In this document: piece by piece, positions 26,517 through 36,802 of the stretch | How positions within the stretch are numbered: the stretch's first letter is position 1 | How the letters are laid out: each line of letters starts with the position of its first letter | DNA from: Polytrichum commune | Taxonomy: Eukaryota; Streptophyta; Polytrichopsida; Polytrichales; Polytrichaceae | Assembly (NCBI GenBank): GCA_950295325.1 | Contig: OX485803.1 | Coordinates: 44,409,554 to 44,473,553, forward strand | DNA: 64,000 nucleotides | Direction of reading: 5' to 3' | Position numbers and translations under genes: made by a program | Notes under the pieces: generated by a model | Database searches by the model: none | Seen by the model: only the letters and a program-made list of their open reading frames with translations | Told to the model about the DNA's origin: nothing

Positions 26517-27590
26517 TTAGCTCGGTGATAATGGCTTGTGCTTTAGATTGGGTTGCCTTGAGGGATGGTGGAGTTGTCATGGGCAATGTTTCTTAGGACA
26601 GCTAGTTGCTCCAGGCTTCGCGACTTGTTTCCGGAGGTTGGGTGGCATGTTCTCCACGCCATCCTTAAGCATGGTCATATGTGCCATGTCATCTTTGTGA
26701 GGGCAAGATCGAGACGAGTTGGCTTGTGGATTGACACGGATTTCCCCCAAGGCCACTGTGGTCCCCTTCTATCGTCTCGGAGAAGACCCATCTTGTTCTT
26801 TCCCAGGTGGGGAGTAATCTTGTGTGATGGAGGGAGCAAGCTCAAGAAGATTTGATTGCCAATTGGAAATGCTCCTGCTATTGTGATAATCTTAGCTCGG
26901 TGACAACGGTTTGTGCCTCAAATCGCCTTGAGGGATGGCGGAGTTGCCATGGGTGAAATGGCCGGTAGCTCCGGGCTTCACATCTTGCTCTCATAGGTTG
27001 AGTGGCATGTTCTCCGCACCATCCTTAAGCATGTTCTCCACACCATCCTTAAGCATGTTCGTAAGTGCCGTGGCTAAAGATGAGTTGGCTTATGGATTGA
27101 CGGGAATTTCCCCCAAGTCCGTTGTAATCCTCAAGTCTTTGGGAAGGCCCATCTTAGTTAGTCGCAGGTGGGGAGTAGTCTTGTGTGGTTGAGGGGATTG
27201 GCTTGGACGGATCTGATTGCCAATTGGTAATGTCCCTATTATTGCGATATTCTTGACTCAATGACAATGGTTTGTGCCTCATATTGGGTTGCCTTGAGGG
27301 ATGGCGGAATTGCCGTGGGCAGCGTTTCTTGGGATGGTTGGTAGCTCTAGGCTTCGCATCTTGCTCTTGAAGGTTGAGCGGCAGGTTTTCCACGCCATCC
27401 CTAAGCTTGTTTATAAGGGCCGTGTCTTCTTTGTAGGGGCAAGATTGAGAGGAATTGGCTTGTATATTGATGGAGATTTCCTCCAAGGTTGCCGTGATCA
27501 CCCTCTTTCGTCTTTGGGAAAGCCCATCTTGTTTGTTCGCAGGTGGGAGTAATACTATTTGGTTGGGGGAGCATGTTCGGAGGGAGTAAG
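26517..27590 (-). repeat. Tandem repeat, three units of about 365-370 bp
   Basis: Units begin near 26517, 26889 and 27253 with variants of TTAGCTCGGTGACAA. Each contains GCCTTGAGGGATGG, a GGTAGCTCCGGGCTTC-type string, CACGCCATCC, AGGCCCATCTT and GGTGGGGAGTA. Unit identity looks about 75-80 %. A minus-strand frame (27154-27501) crosses unit 3 and keeps partial similarity in unit 2. The amplified sequence may therefore once have been coding, perhaps a repeated domain at the LINE 3' end. I do not recognise it. Confidence 0.65.
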
Positions 27591-28189
27591 TGCCTGAGAG
27601 TCCCTTAAGCTCTCCTAATCCTCACCAAGGGAAGTTTGTCTCCAATTGCGTGTGGCGTCTTGGAAGAAATCATTGACAAGGTTGGAGAAATGCATCTGCG
27701 CTGCAAACTCTACTTCAATGTTCGGGGACGAAGATAGTTGGTGAATGAGGATTGGTAGAGCATTTGAGGCTCCTAATTCCTTAGGTACGAATTCCTAGTG
27801 TGGTGTGAGGTTCCATTTGATCTCCACGCCAATAAGCTTGCTAGAGATGTTGGATGATGTCCATACCTTTGGAAGCATGCAATTATTTCTTATTTTTATC
27901 CTTCATTGTGTTTGTGTTTGAATAGTTCCTTGTATGCCTCCATAGCGCAATATATTGTGTTTCTCCACATATGCCAGAGAACAACGCCTAGATGGAACTT
28001 GTCCTCACTAAATGCATGGGCAACTCCTTGGCACCCGATGGCCTACAAGAGTTGTGAATGGAGGATGTCCCAAGAAGTGTCGAGGATGATGGTGAATGTT
28101 CCAACAGCGTCCCACCATTGGTGTCGCGCACTTCTCCATGAGGAGTGCCCGAAACACCATGGACAGAAGGGGAACTCCGGAGTGACCCG

Positions 28190-30299
28190 TGTGAGCCCAA
28201 AAAATGTGCTCACATGTTAATTAACCTTAACACAAATTTTGGGAAATGAAAATGCAACTTAAAGAGGTCAACCTCACCCTTAAAAAGAGGTAAAATGAAA
28301 TAAACTAAAATAAAAAGGGGTAAGTGCAATTAACGTGCGTGGGAGGGTGGAGTCTTAGAAGGGGGAAGGCCAAGGAGGGAGGCCAAACCCGTTTTTTTCT
28401 TCGGGCGGCCCGAAGATGCCGGGCAACGCGAGAAAAACAGGGAAAGTTGGAGGGGTCTCGGGAGGTAGGAAGGAGGGGGCTCATTATGCAAGGGAGAGAG
28501 AGGCAGAAGATGGGAGGCGGAAGCACTGCCGCACTCTCGAAGGTCTGGAGGGGCTGTTGTTTTGGTGGGGAAGATGGAGGCTAGGGGATCGGAGGCTCGG
28601 CCCATGGCAAGATGTTTGGGGAGTGATGGGCAGGGGATGAGGATTCTCCTTGTGTGCCATACTGGTTTGGCGATTGGGGGAAAGAGCCGCATTGGCCGCA
28701 ACTTCAAAGGTTGTTGGAGGTGAAGGGACGAAGGAGGATCCAATGGGAGGAAGCCGGGTTGGAGCTCTCATGCACATCGGGCGGAATAGCGGGAACCGAA
28801 AAAACTCATTGGGGTTGGTAGCGGGTCGGAGGGCAAGAGGTGATGCGAAAGCCAGGGTGCAAGTGGGGACAGTGAATGAACCTAGGTCAGCGTCGTCTTC
28901 CATCTTCCAGCAGCATCGAAACCCAGCAACTCACTCGAAGTTGATCGGGTCTACCATCATCGATGGGCCAGGGAAAACTGCCAAATCTTGCAGGGAACGA
29001 CATGCCTACCTCGCAGAGTAGCAATGGCAGTGGCAGCCGCGACAAGAGTGCATCACAAGCTCAGGACCTCGGATGGAGCGTCTAGTGCCGCACATAGGTA
29101 GGCAGTTCGAGAATTAAGGGGGCTGCAGATGTCGGCGAGGGAATGGATCTCCAGTCAGGATTAGCCATGAGAGACACAAGGAGAATAAGCGGTCTAGAAC
29201 AAATCAGGGAGATGGAAGCAGGAGGGCGTAGGTGGTGAGTGGCATTACGAGTTTTTGCAAAGTTGTCTCAGGTTGCAAAAAGTCTCTTTATTGTGTGAGG
29301 ACAAGTGGGGTAAGCCTTCGCCTCGAAGAGGCGAGGGATTGCGGTGCAGGATGGTTGTGGAGAGGACGAGGATGGAGGATAATGTGATGAGTTACTTAGG
29401 TTGAGTGGTGGGAGTTCACGAATCCGCAACCTCGGCAGGTGGTGGGGTGGAAGCGCTAGTGATGGATCACACCACTTGGTTGCCTGCGGTAACCGTGAGT
29501 GGATTCGCACTGGTCAAAGATGGAGCTCGGCGGCCTGGGAAGGTGGAGACCCTCACCTACAGCCTATGAGTGCAACATGCCCGGTAATGGCGACAGCAAG
29601 AGCCAGGTTGCAAAGAAGGCTTGCCTCACTTTTGGGCACTGAGATTACCAGACAAGGTGGAAAAGGGCAGCAGAAGCCTAAAGGAGCGTGGCCGCAAGAA
29701 GCATAGGGAGGAGACTAGTCGAAAGCAGTAGCAACGATGGCAGCTTGCTGCAGCTCTTTTGATTCCGCGGGCAGCTGCATTCCATCTGTGTAGCTGGAGC
29801 GGAGGGAGTTGGATCGTTGAGGGTGTCGCGCATCTGCATTGGGAAAGGGAGGAAGAGGAAATGTGGAGACAGGGGAAGCCGCTACTCAGCCAGGTTGGGA
29901 GTAGCTAACAAGGGAGGTGGACAAGTTCACAAGTGGGAGACTAAGCTGGTTGGATTGCTGTAAGGTGGACAGAAGACTTAGGGGATAGGAACCCAATTAC
30001 AACTGGTGGTTAGTGGCAAGTGCAACGTAGGGGACGGGCCGCATTCTCAACTAGTGGGGAAGTGGGCAATTAGGTAGAATGTGGGAGGAATTTGATTGGC
30101 CTATTGATGATTGAATTTGTATAATGATTAAGCATTTATGAATGCTCGTGTGGTAAATAAAAAGGTGTTGTACACACCACCTCTCTCATGATTAATTGGA
30201 ACAAAGTGGCAAGTGTGAATGCTAACCTAAGTTGCGTGACGAAGGATTCTCCACCCAGACTAGGACGCACTCAAGGGTGGTTGATGATTCTTGCTCACA
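28190..30299 (+). mobile_element. 2.1-kb TG...CA element inside LTR-A copy 1, probably a solo LTR
   Basis: The insert begins TGTGAGCCC and ends GCTCACA, a 7-bp terminal inverted repeat with TG/CA ends as in LTRs. It interrupts LTR-A at the point where both other copies read straight through, flanked by ACCCG (28185-28189) and ACCCC (30300-30304), a 5-bp duplication with one change. An AATAAA lies near 30155. No RT, gag or transposase motif is present. The overlapping GC-rich frames at 28324-29021 occur on both strands and look spurious. I favour a long solo LTR of a second family. Confidence 0.65.
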
Positions 30300-30827
30300 A
30301 CCCCCGGGATTTGTGGTGCCATTGGTGAGAGGGCCCAAGTGATTCTCGTGTGGGTGAGGGCCTTGGGCTTTGAAAACGCCTCCCACCCACGGAAGTCACG
30401 AGGGTAAGGCCATGGGCTAATAATAGCTTATGGCGTGTGAGTTCTAGAATGCTCAAGAATACCTCAATCGGAGGTGTGAGCTAGGAGATATGGCAATTTG
30501 AGTGGGGCGTTGTCCCGAGACAACGCCATGTGACAGCAGTGGCCTGGGAGTGGCTCCCGGGACTGCCGAGGTTTGAACATGCATAACTTTCTCAATACTT
30601 GCCTGAATAAGGCATGTGAAAGTTCCATCAACATCTAAGCAAAGAGTAGATGTCGATAGAGTGGTCATTTGATGGCATCAAAGATGCCTGGGGCGAACCA
30701 ACATGTACACTCGTACCAGGCTTTCTCATCCCTGACTCGTCATCCAAGCCCCCTCATCCAAACTAGGTTAACCACTTGAAGTGGTTAACTGTAGTTAGGG
30801 GATCCCCTCCCCCACCACGTGCCCCGC

Positions 30828-31800
30828 TGTCGCAACCCTTGCTAGCCCCCCTTGACAATCTTGCCAATTTTCATTTCTAGCAAAGGTTACGAGCGCTAAC
30901 CATTCGCATTCCGCCATGCTAATGGTTAGCTCCTCCTACCCCGGACCTTATAGTTCATAGGAGGGAACCAACCCTCCTACTTTGCTTTTGGGACTCACCC
31001 CTTAATCGGTAACCCATTCCTAGATGTGGACTTCCATCCATGAAAGTCCAATCCCATGTTGATCATCGCATTGCCGGAGCAACACTACAACAACCCGAAC
31101 CATACTAGGCAACTATGGCCTCACAATGGGCCAATGCCCATGGAGGCCTTGCCGTTCGGCCTCGGGTGGGTGAGGCCACACCACCTCACCCATATAAGCC
31201 TCTAGGACTTTACACGGGGCCCCTACCCCACCGTCAACCAACCTCTTGTCTCTCCACCAAGAGTTGGGGCCAAGTGGACATTCTCCCTTAGCCGCTGGGC
31301 TAAGAAGCCTCTAGCAGCTTCAGACCATCATAACTTCCTTGTATGATGTCCGAGGCTAGCAACCAACCACTTCATCTTTATCTACGTTTCACGTAGATGC
31401 CGATGGACTCCTCAATTGCCCCATTTGAGCAAGTTATGAGGACGTTACGCCTGTTTGAACCTTGGCAGTCCCGGGAGTCACTCCCAGGCACTGCTGCACC
31501 AGGGCGCTGTCCCGGAACAGCGCCCCACTCAAATGGCCATAACTCCTAGCTCACACCTCCGATTGAGATGTTCTTGAGCATTCTAGAATCACCACGCCAT
31601 GAGCTACGCATAACTCATGGCCTTACCCTTGTGCCTCCTAGTCTTCGTGGGTGGGAGGCGTTCCCAACGCCCGGGGCCCTCACCCACACTAGGATCACTT
31701 GGGCCCTCTCACCAACGGCGCCACAAGTCCCGGGTGTCACTCCGGGGTCCCCCTTGTGCCCATGGTGTTTCGGGCACTCCTCATGGAGAGGCGCGCGACA
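30828..31800 (-). mobile_element. LTR-A copy 2: intact solo LTR inside the MULE
   Basis: Read on the minus strand this 973-bp unit starts TGTCGCGCGCC and ends GGGTTGCGACA. It aligns over its whole length with copy 3. A perfect 5-bp duplication CCCGC flanks it at 30823-30827 and 31801-31805. No internal retroelement region accompanies it. Its position inside the MULE, which itself interrupts LTR-A copy 1, shows that the family stayed active after the MULE insertion. Confidence 0.88.
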
Positions 31801-32006
31801 CCCGCTCCCATTTTGACACCCGCACCCACCCCTCTCACACCGCCCGCTCCAACTCCTGCATTGAGCTCCCGTTTCAGCTCCAGCTGCAGCTCCCACTCCT
31901 GCTCCTGCATTGCTGCCTCAGATTATATTGCCAATTTGGAATCCATAACCAACAACATTTCAAATCTGAATCAGGTTAGATGTTGGGAAGAGTGACTAAG
32001 TTCTAA

Positions 32007-32193
32007 ATTAATTCTCGCGGAAGATATCCCCTTTTTCGTAGAAATTCTAAGGTTAAGAAATGTGAGGACGAATGCCACTGCACCTCAGCTTCTAAGACTA
32101 ATTTGGAATCCAAGAAGCAGCGATTATTCAAACTCCTTTTGGATGTTGGGGAGAGTGCACCACTAACCTCTGATGTGTTGGGCATCAGGGAAG
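32007..32193 (+). pseudogene. Exon-like open segment inside the MULE
   Basis: An open frame of about 62 codons, lysine- and cysteine-rich with a KKCEDECHCTSAS string, ends at a plausible 5' splice site (GAAG before GTAATC at 32194). Upstream, a second open segment ends at CAG before GTTAGATG near 31975. The sequence has no relation to the transposase genes. It may be a captured piece of a host gene, as in Pack-MULEs. I do not recognise the protein, and chance cannot be excluded. Confidence 0.3.
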
Positions 32194-34148
32194 GTAATCA
32201 CCACTAATTTAGTTCAATTAGGGTTCTAAACTTCTAACCCTCATTACTGTAGGAATGAACATGTGGAGACCGAAGCTAGATGGAAGGAAATTCTTTAGCC
32301 ACTTGTTTGCTTGTTGAAAGTCCGAGGACTGAAATCTGTGTCCTCTTTATGAAGTTCCAAGTATTCTGATCATACAAGCTTGTAACTCGCAATGGTAGCA
32401 TATTTTGAGTGGTGCTAGCAGTTAAGGTTGTCTCACCTGATGTGCAAGTTTGCGTAGAGCACAAGATAGAGAAGTAGTTTAAGCTATAATCGAGAGTGAG
32501 AGAGCATCAGTCATTACTTGTAACTTAGTCTTAGGCCACCTTTACACTAGAGAGGTTGAAAGCTTGAAGAGAGGAGCCTTCTTTAACTCTCAAAGTGGGT
32601 TGAGCGAATTTGATTGTGTGAGACATGTCCTTGCTTCTTTTTTATCAATGAGATTAGCTTGAATAAAAGCTATTAGTTTCAGAGCAAAGTTTAGGCCTTG
32701 GTGTGAGTCAAAATCATGTGTAAGAAATGGATAAAATCCAGGTCCTTATGTGTAAAGTGTGTGGGCGTTATGTGGTATTTTTTCTCAAAAAACACGCCTT
32801 AGCACAGTTAGTAGTCAAAGAAAAAAAACCAAAACGACATGTGTTACGATGCGATTGGACTATTTGCCCAGATTATGAGGTGGATGGGTCTTAAATGGTT
32901 ACTGTTTCCGAGTAGCCCACTTCTCCTAGAATATGAAGCATGTGAAATAGCTTTTAAAGACCCTGAATTAGTGTGCTCCAAGTCACTTGAGATGAATCGG
33001 CAACAATCCTATAGAAGCATAAGTGCTAATGTTGGATGAATGAAAGGTGCAGTCGTATGCAATAATTCCCTCTCTCCACTTCGACCAGGCTCAACAACTA
33101 AAATCCTAGGGAATTCATTAGTTTGCTAAGTGCCGAGCATGGAAAACCTTATGCCTTGCTCATTTCATGTCACTTTGGTATGTGAATGCAAGAGAACTGC
33201 TTGGATGCAACTGTTGATGAACAAATTTTGAAAACCCGGTCACCAAATTCGTATTGGAGTCAGTGCGTTTCGCATTGGTTATTTAGTTCACCATTTTCTT
33301 CTGTGTGCAGAATTTCTTGAGCAGTGAGTATTTATTTGGAGGAGACATAACATTATTTAGGGGCCTCAAATTGACCTTCTCAAAAGAGCATCAAACCGGC
33401 GCGCGCCAGTTTGATGCTCTTTTGAGAGCTAGGGTAACACTACAATTGAAATTTTACTTAGCATATTTTTGATCAATTTAGATAGATACTTTCATTATTT
33501 AACATTTATTATAAAAGTTTCAAAAACAAAACCAATGTTAAAAGGCGAAAAAAGTATTCACCTAGAGTAGATTAAAAGGAAAACAAATCTAGAAAGCAAC
33601 TAAACAATGGATTTTTTAAGGGGCAAGTCAACAAAGTAATTGCATTTTTTCAAAAAGTATTCCGGAACTTCTATTGGGAACGATTTGGAATAATTTTGGG
33701 AACGAAACTCTAATCTAAAAGAAAAGGAAAATCCAACGGCGGCCAATACGGGCCGCCGCATATAAAATAAAACATCAAGAAAAGACAAAACTTCTACGAG
33801 GTAGTCCAAAAAAAATTTATTTACGAAGCGGGTAGGTTTAAGTTATTTTGTCTTATTAGAGGTACGACGGGATCTATAAATTTAGGGCTACCAATAATCT
33901 TAAGCTGCTTATGTCCAACATGCTTCCTTTGGGGAGTTGTTGTAACCTTGATTATTGAACCCGCCAGCTAGGATGCCAAGTAGGTTCAAAGATATAAATC
34001 TTAGTGATAAGTGGGAAACATCAGTACCAAAAACTGGTAGGCGGACTAAAAGTGGTCTGCTTAGCATTGAGTGGAGAAGGGCCTTAAGGTAGGTGGACTA
34101 AAATTTACACTTTCATCTTAATGATCCACTTTTCCCAACTTTGCTTTG
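32194..34148. other. MULE interior without recognised genes
   Basis: The stretch includes short frames (for example 32839-33039 +) that I cannot assign, and the palindrome at 33378-33427. Nothing else has a recognisable structure. Confidence 0.5.
33378..33427. repeat. 50-bp near-perfect palindrome
   Basis: Arms at 33378-33396 and 33409-33427 are perfect 19-bp inverse complements (TCTCAAAAGAGCATCAAAC and its complement). The centre is C, then the self-complementary GGCGCGCGCC, then A. Only one base pair in the whole 50-bp structure fails to match. The GC-rich core contrasts with the AT-rich setting. It could be a collapsed miniature inverted-repeat element or a hairpin RNA source. Confidence 0.85.
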
Positions 34149-34363
34149 TAAGTTCGGCAACTCTGTTTTATAAGTTCAGCACCTCTAGTTTGTAAGCTCA
34201 GCAACTTTGTAGTGTAAGATCAGTGACTCTGCACTGTCAGTTCATCAACTTTGTATTGTAAGTTCGGCAACTCTGCACTGTAAGTTCAGCGACTCTGTAA
34301 GTTCAGCAAATTTGTACTGTAAGTTCGGCAACTCTGCGCTTTGAAATTCGGCAACTCTATAAG
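34149..34363 (+). repeat. 22-bp minisatellite, about ten units
   Basis: Units are variants of TAAGTTCGGCAACTCTGCAC plus two bases, repeated about ten times; one unit is shortened to 17 bp. The array lies about 370 bp upstream of the plus-strand MULE gene, so it may overlap its promoter or act as a protein-binding array. Confidence 0.8.
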
Positions 34364-34732
34364 ATTTATCTTTGCAGAAACTTATTGGGTTCTGAAATTG
34401 ACGAATCACTTCATGAGTTTTCACTTGATTAATCTTTCAGTTCCATTGTTGTGAAGATGCTGTATAACTACACTGTTTATGTCTAGTTAGTATGGGATAC
34501 CATTCGGAGCGATGCGTAACTCCACATGATCACCACCCTAATTAGACAAAATAATGTACCTCTCTTAATACCATAGTAAAAAAAAAAAATTCTGGTAGAA
34601 TGTGTAGTGCCGAGTGCCGATCTAGTGGTCTTCAACCGGTTATTTCTCAAACTCAACCGGTTCATTTGTAACTAACATTAATAACATTAGTTCATATTCA
34701 AGTTGTAGTGAACTAATTTATTTTGTCTAGTC

Positions 34733-35928
34733 ATGGCGAAAGAGACATGTCAAAATAGAGATTTGGCACTAACGGAGGCAACCTTGAAGGAGACAACTTT
34801 AGAAGAGATATCTTTCGAAGAGATTACTTTGGAAGAGGCCGTTGAGAAAGAAGATTGGATACAAGTTGTTAATGATGAAGTACCTTTCTATTGTCTTGTA
34901 AGGGCAAGAGGGAAGAAGTGCCCATATGGTCCGTTCAAGCATCGATTTCATTTGAATGATCACATGAGGAAAGCCCATCTCATGATATTTTCTAAAATTA
35001 AGTCGGGGCCGAAAGTTGCAACTACGACCAAGAACGGTGCAACAAAAATTTCAAAGGTGGTCGATGCAAAAGAGATGAATTTTAAAGTTATGTCAAATTC
35101 TCTAAAGCGGGCAAGAAAAAAATTTTGAAAAAAATCCAAGCAATGGCAGGCAAGAGCGAAGGCAATGTGGGAGAAGTTGGAAGCCAAAAATATTGACAAC
35201 AAGCACATCGGTTTTTCTCCTACACTATTAACTCTCATTCAAAAGTCTCATAAACTTAAAAAGCTTTTGGAAATCGTGTCTTTGGGCAAATGTGTGATTG
35301 ATGTGACCAAATTTGAGAAGTTATACAATTCTTAAGTTTTGGTTACTTTAGTTCATGGTTGTTTTTCTACTAACAAGAGAGTCACGAAGGCAATGAGGAC
35401 TTCATTTCTACCTAAAGATTGGGAGCAAAATAAAAATTCAAGGAAAGAATTTGTGACTTCAATTTCAACATGGCATCGTGCTAAATTTTCCTCAATCGTG
35501 TAAGTATCTTCACATTTATTTGAGTTATTTTATTCATTCATAATACTTACTTCGTAACGTTTTATTCTTTATTGGTCTTCAGTATTTATATTTTAATTTG
35601 TTTTTTGTACTTTGTATCTAATGTTTGTAATTTTTTTGCTAATAGGGCTATATTAGGGAAAGAGAATTAGATTTCTCAATACATAAATCTTCACAAGAAG
35701 ATTTATGAAATGGAGAATGTTACTATGATGGAAATGATAGAGGTAGCGTGTGAGAATTACAAATCCAATTGGCTCAATAATATTGAAGAGGAAAAAATTA
35801 TAGAAGAAGAAGTGGAAGAAGAAGAAGTGGAAGACGAAGAAGAAGAATAGGAAGAAAAACGAGAAAAAAACGATGAAGACGATGAAGATGATGAAGACAA
35901 TGAAGATGAAGAAAATGACAATGAATAA
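34733..35928 (+). pseudogene. Second MULE gene: CCHH-like finger and acidic tail protein (decayed)
   Basis: Exon 1 runs 34733-35499 and exon 2 runs 35646-35928, joined by a 146-bp intron with GTAAGTAT and a TTTTTTTGCTAATAG acceptor. The frame is kept across the join. The N-terminus is acidic with repeated LEEI/FEEI motifs. A CLVRARGKKC string followed by KHRFHLNDHMRKAH looks like a modified zinc finger. A basic helical middle follows, and the C-terminus is almost all Glu and Asp. In-frame stops occur at 35126, 35333, 35668 and 35848, so the copy is dead. It converges on the transposase gene, like mudrB relative to mudrA in maize MuDR, though I see no sequence relation to MURB. Function is unknown. 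Confidence 0.5.
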
Positions 35929-36129
35929 TGATGTAGAAATATTTATAGGTTTTCAAATGTGTGTAAGTTCATCATAATCACATTTTTTATATTATTTGTC
36001 AATATGAGGATTTAGAATTTAGCATTCTTTCATATATTACATTTCATATGCAATAATTTTTTTTTCAATCAATGACTTTTGTTGTAAACGTATACTTTCA
36101 TATGTATTTGTTCAACTAAACCTTTTAAT

Positions 36130-36510
36130 AAATTTTTAATACCCATCATATATCAAACAGTGATACAATTTTAAATTTCTTTCGGTTCATAATGAATTTT
36201 GCCTCAACTTTTGAACCCTAAACCCAATATGCAATACCCATCGCGAATAAGACAGTGATACAATTCCTAAAAAAATCCGGTTGGTAATACTCATTGCCTC
36301 TACTTTTGAAAAATAAGTCAAATATGCAATACACATCGCGAACCAAACAGTGATAGAATTCCTAAAAAAATCAGGTTGATAATGGGTATTGCATTTATGT
36401 TTTAAAATAAGATAAACATGTAATATCCTTTACGAACAAAATAGTGATATAATTTCATTTCATTTCCTAGTTCGTGATAGATATTGCTTAAATCAAAGTT
36501 TGTTATGCAT
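36130..36510 (+). repeat. Repeat array downstream of the transposase gene, period about 95 bp
   Basis: Four diverged units contain AATACCCATCGCGAA (36138, 36233, 36328, about 36422 in variant forms). Each is followed by AAACAGTGATACAATT and often CCTAAAAAAATCCGGTTG. Related strings in both orientations occur at 39430-39740 on the other side of the transposase gene. Confidence 0.65.
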
Positions 36511-36802
36511 TTCATTGATAAGAGAAATATGTCTTTGAAAAAAAATCCACTCATATAATTTTATACAGTTTCGATTGTCCTTACATATTTCTTATCAATA
36601 AAATTAAAGTTATTATATTCATAGTTTGCATGTATACCATTATAATTCATTCAAATAATATATAATGCATAAGAATCTAGACAATCACGAATACCATTGA
36701 AAGACATACCATCTTTATAAATATATATTTTATCATAAACACTGGATTCATTTCATTTCTTCTGGAACACATTTTTTCATAGGACAATGAAAATCTACCC
36801 AT

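Larger units (their letters stand above)
25701..28121 (-). pseudogene. Left-hand remnant of a minus-strand LINE (3' end region)
   Basis: Read on the minus strand, the part next to LTR-A (about 27900-28121) gives a tryptophan-rich string around WHMWRN. This is typical of the C-terminal end of plant LINE ORF2 beyond the zf-RVT region. It contains stop codons and is degenerate. Further left the minus-strand frames (25754-26131, 26139-26495, 27154-27501) are proline/serine-rich and unassigned, and two tandem-repeat blocks occupy most of the space. The piece is probably the continuation of the LINE that resumes at 40945. The junction lacks a clean target duplication, so it could also be a different LINE copy. 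Confidence 0.45.

Noticed and set aside
28324-29021. Several GC-rich open frames of 70-139 codons on both strands
   Set aside because: They overlap each other in different frames and on opposite strands, lack domains and lie inside the 2.1-kb TG...CA element. GC-rich DNA has few stops by chance.
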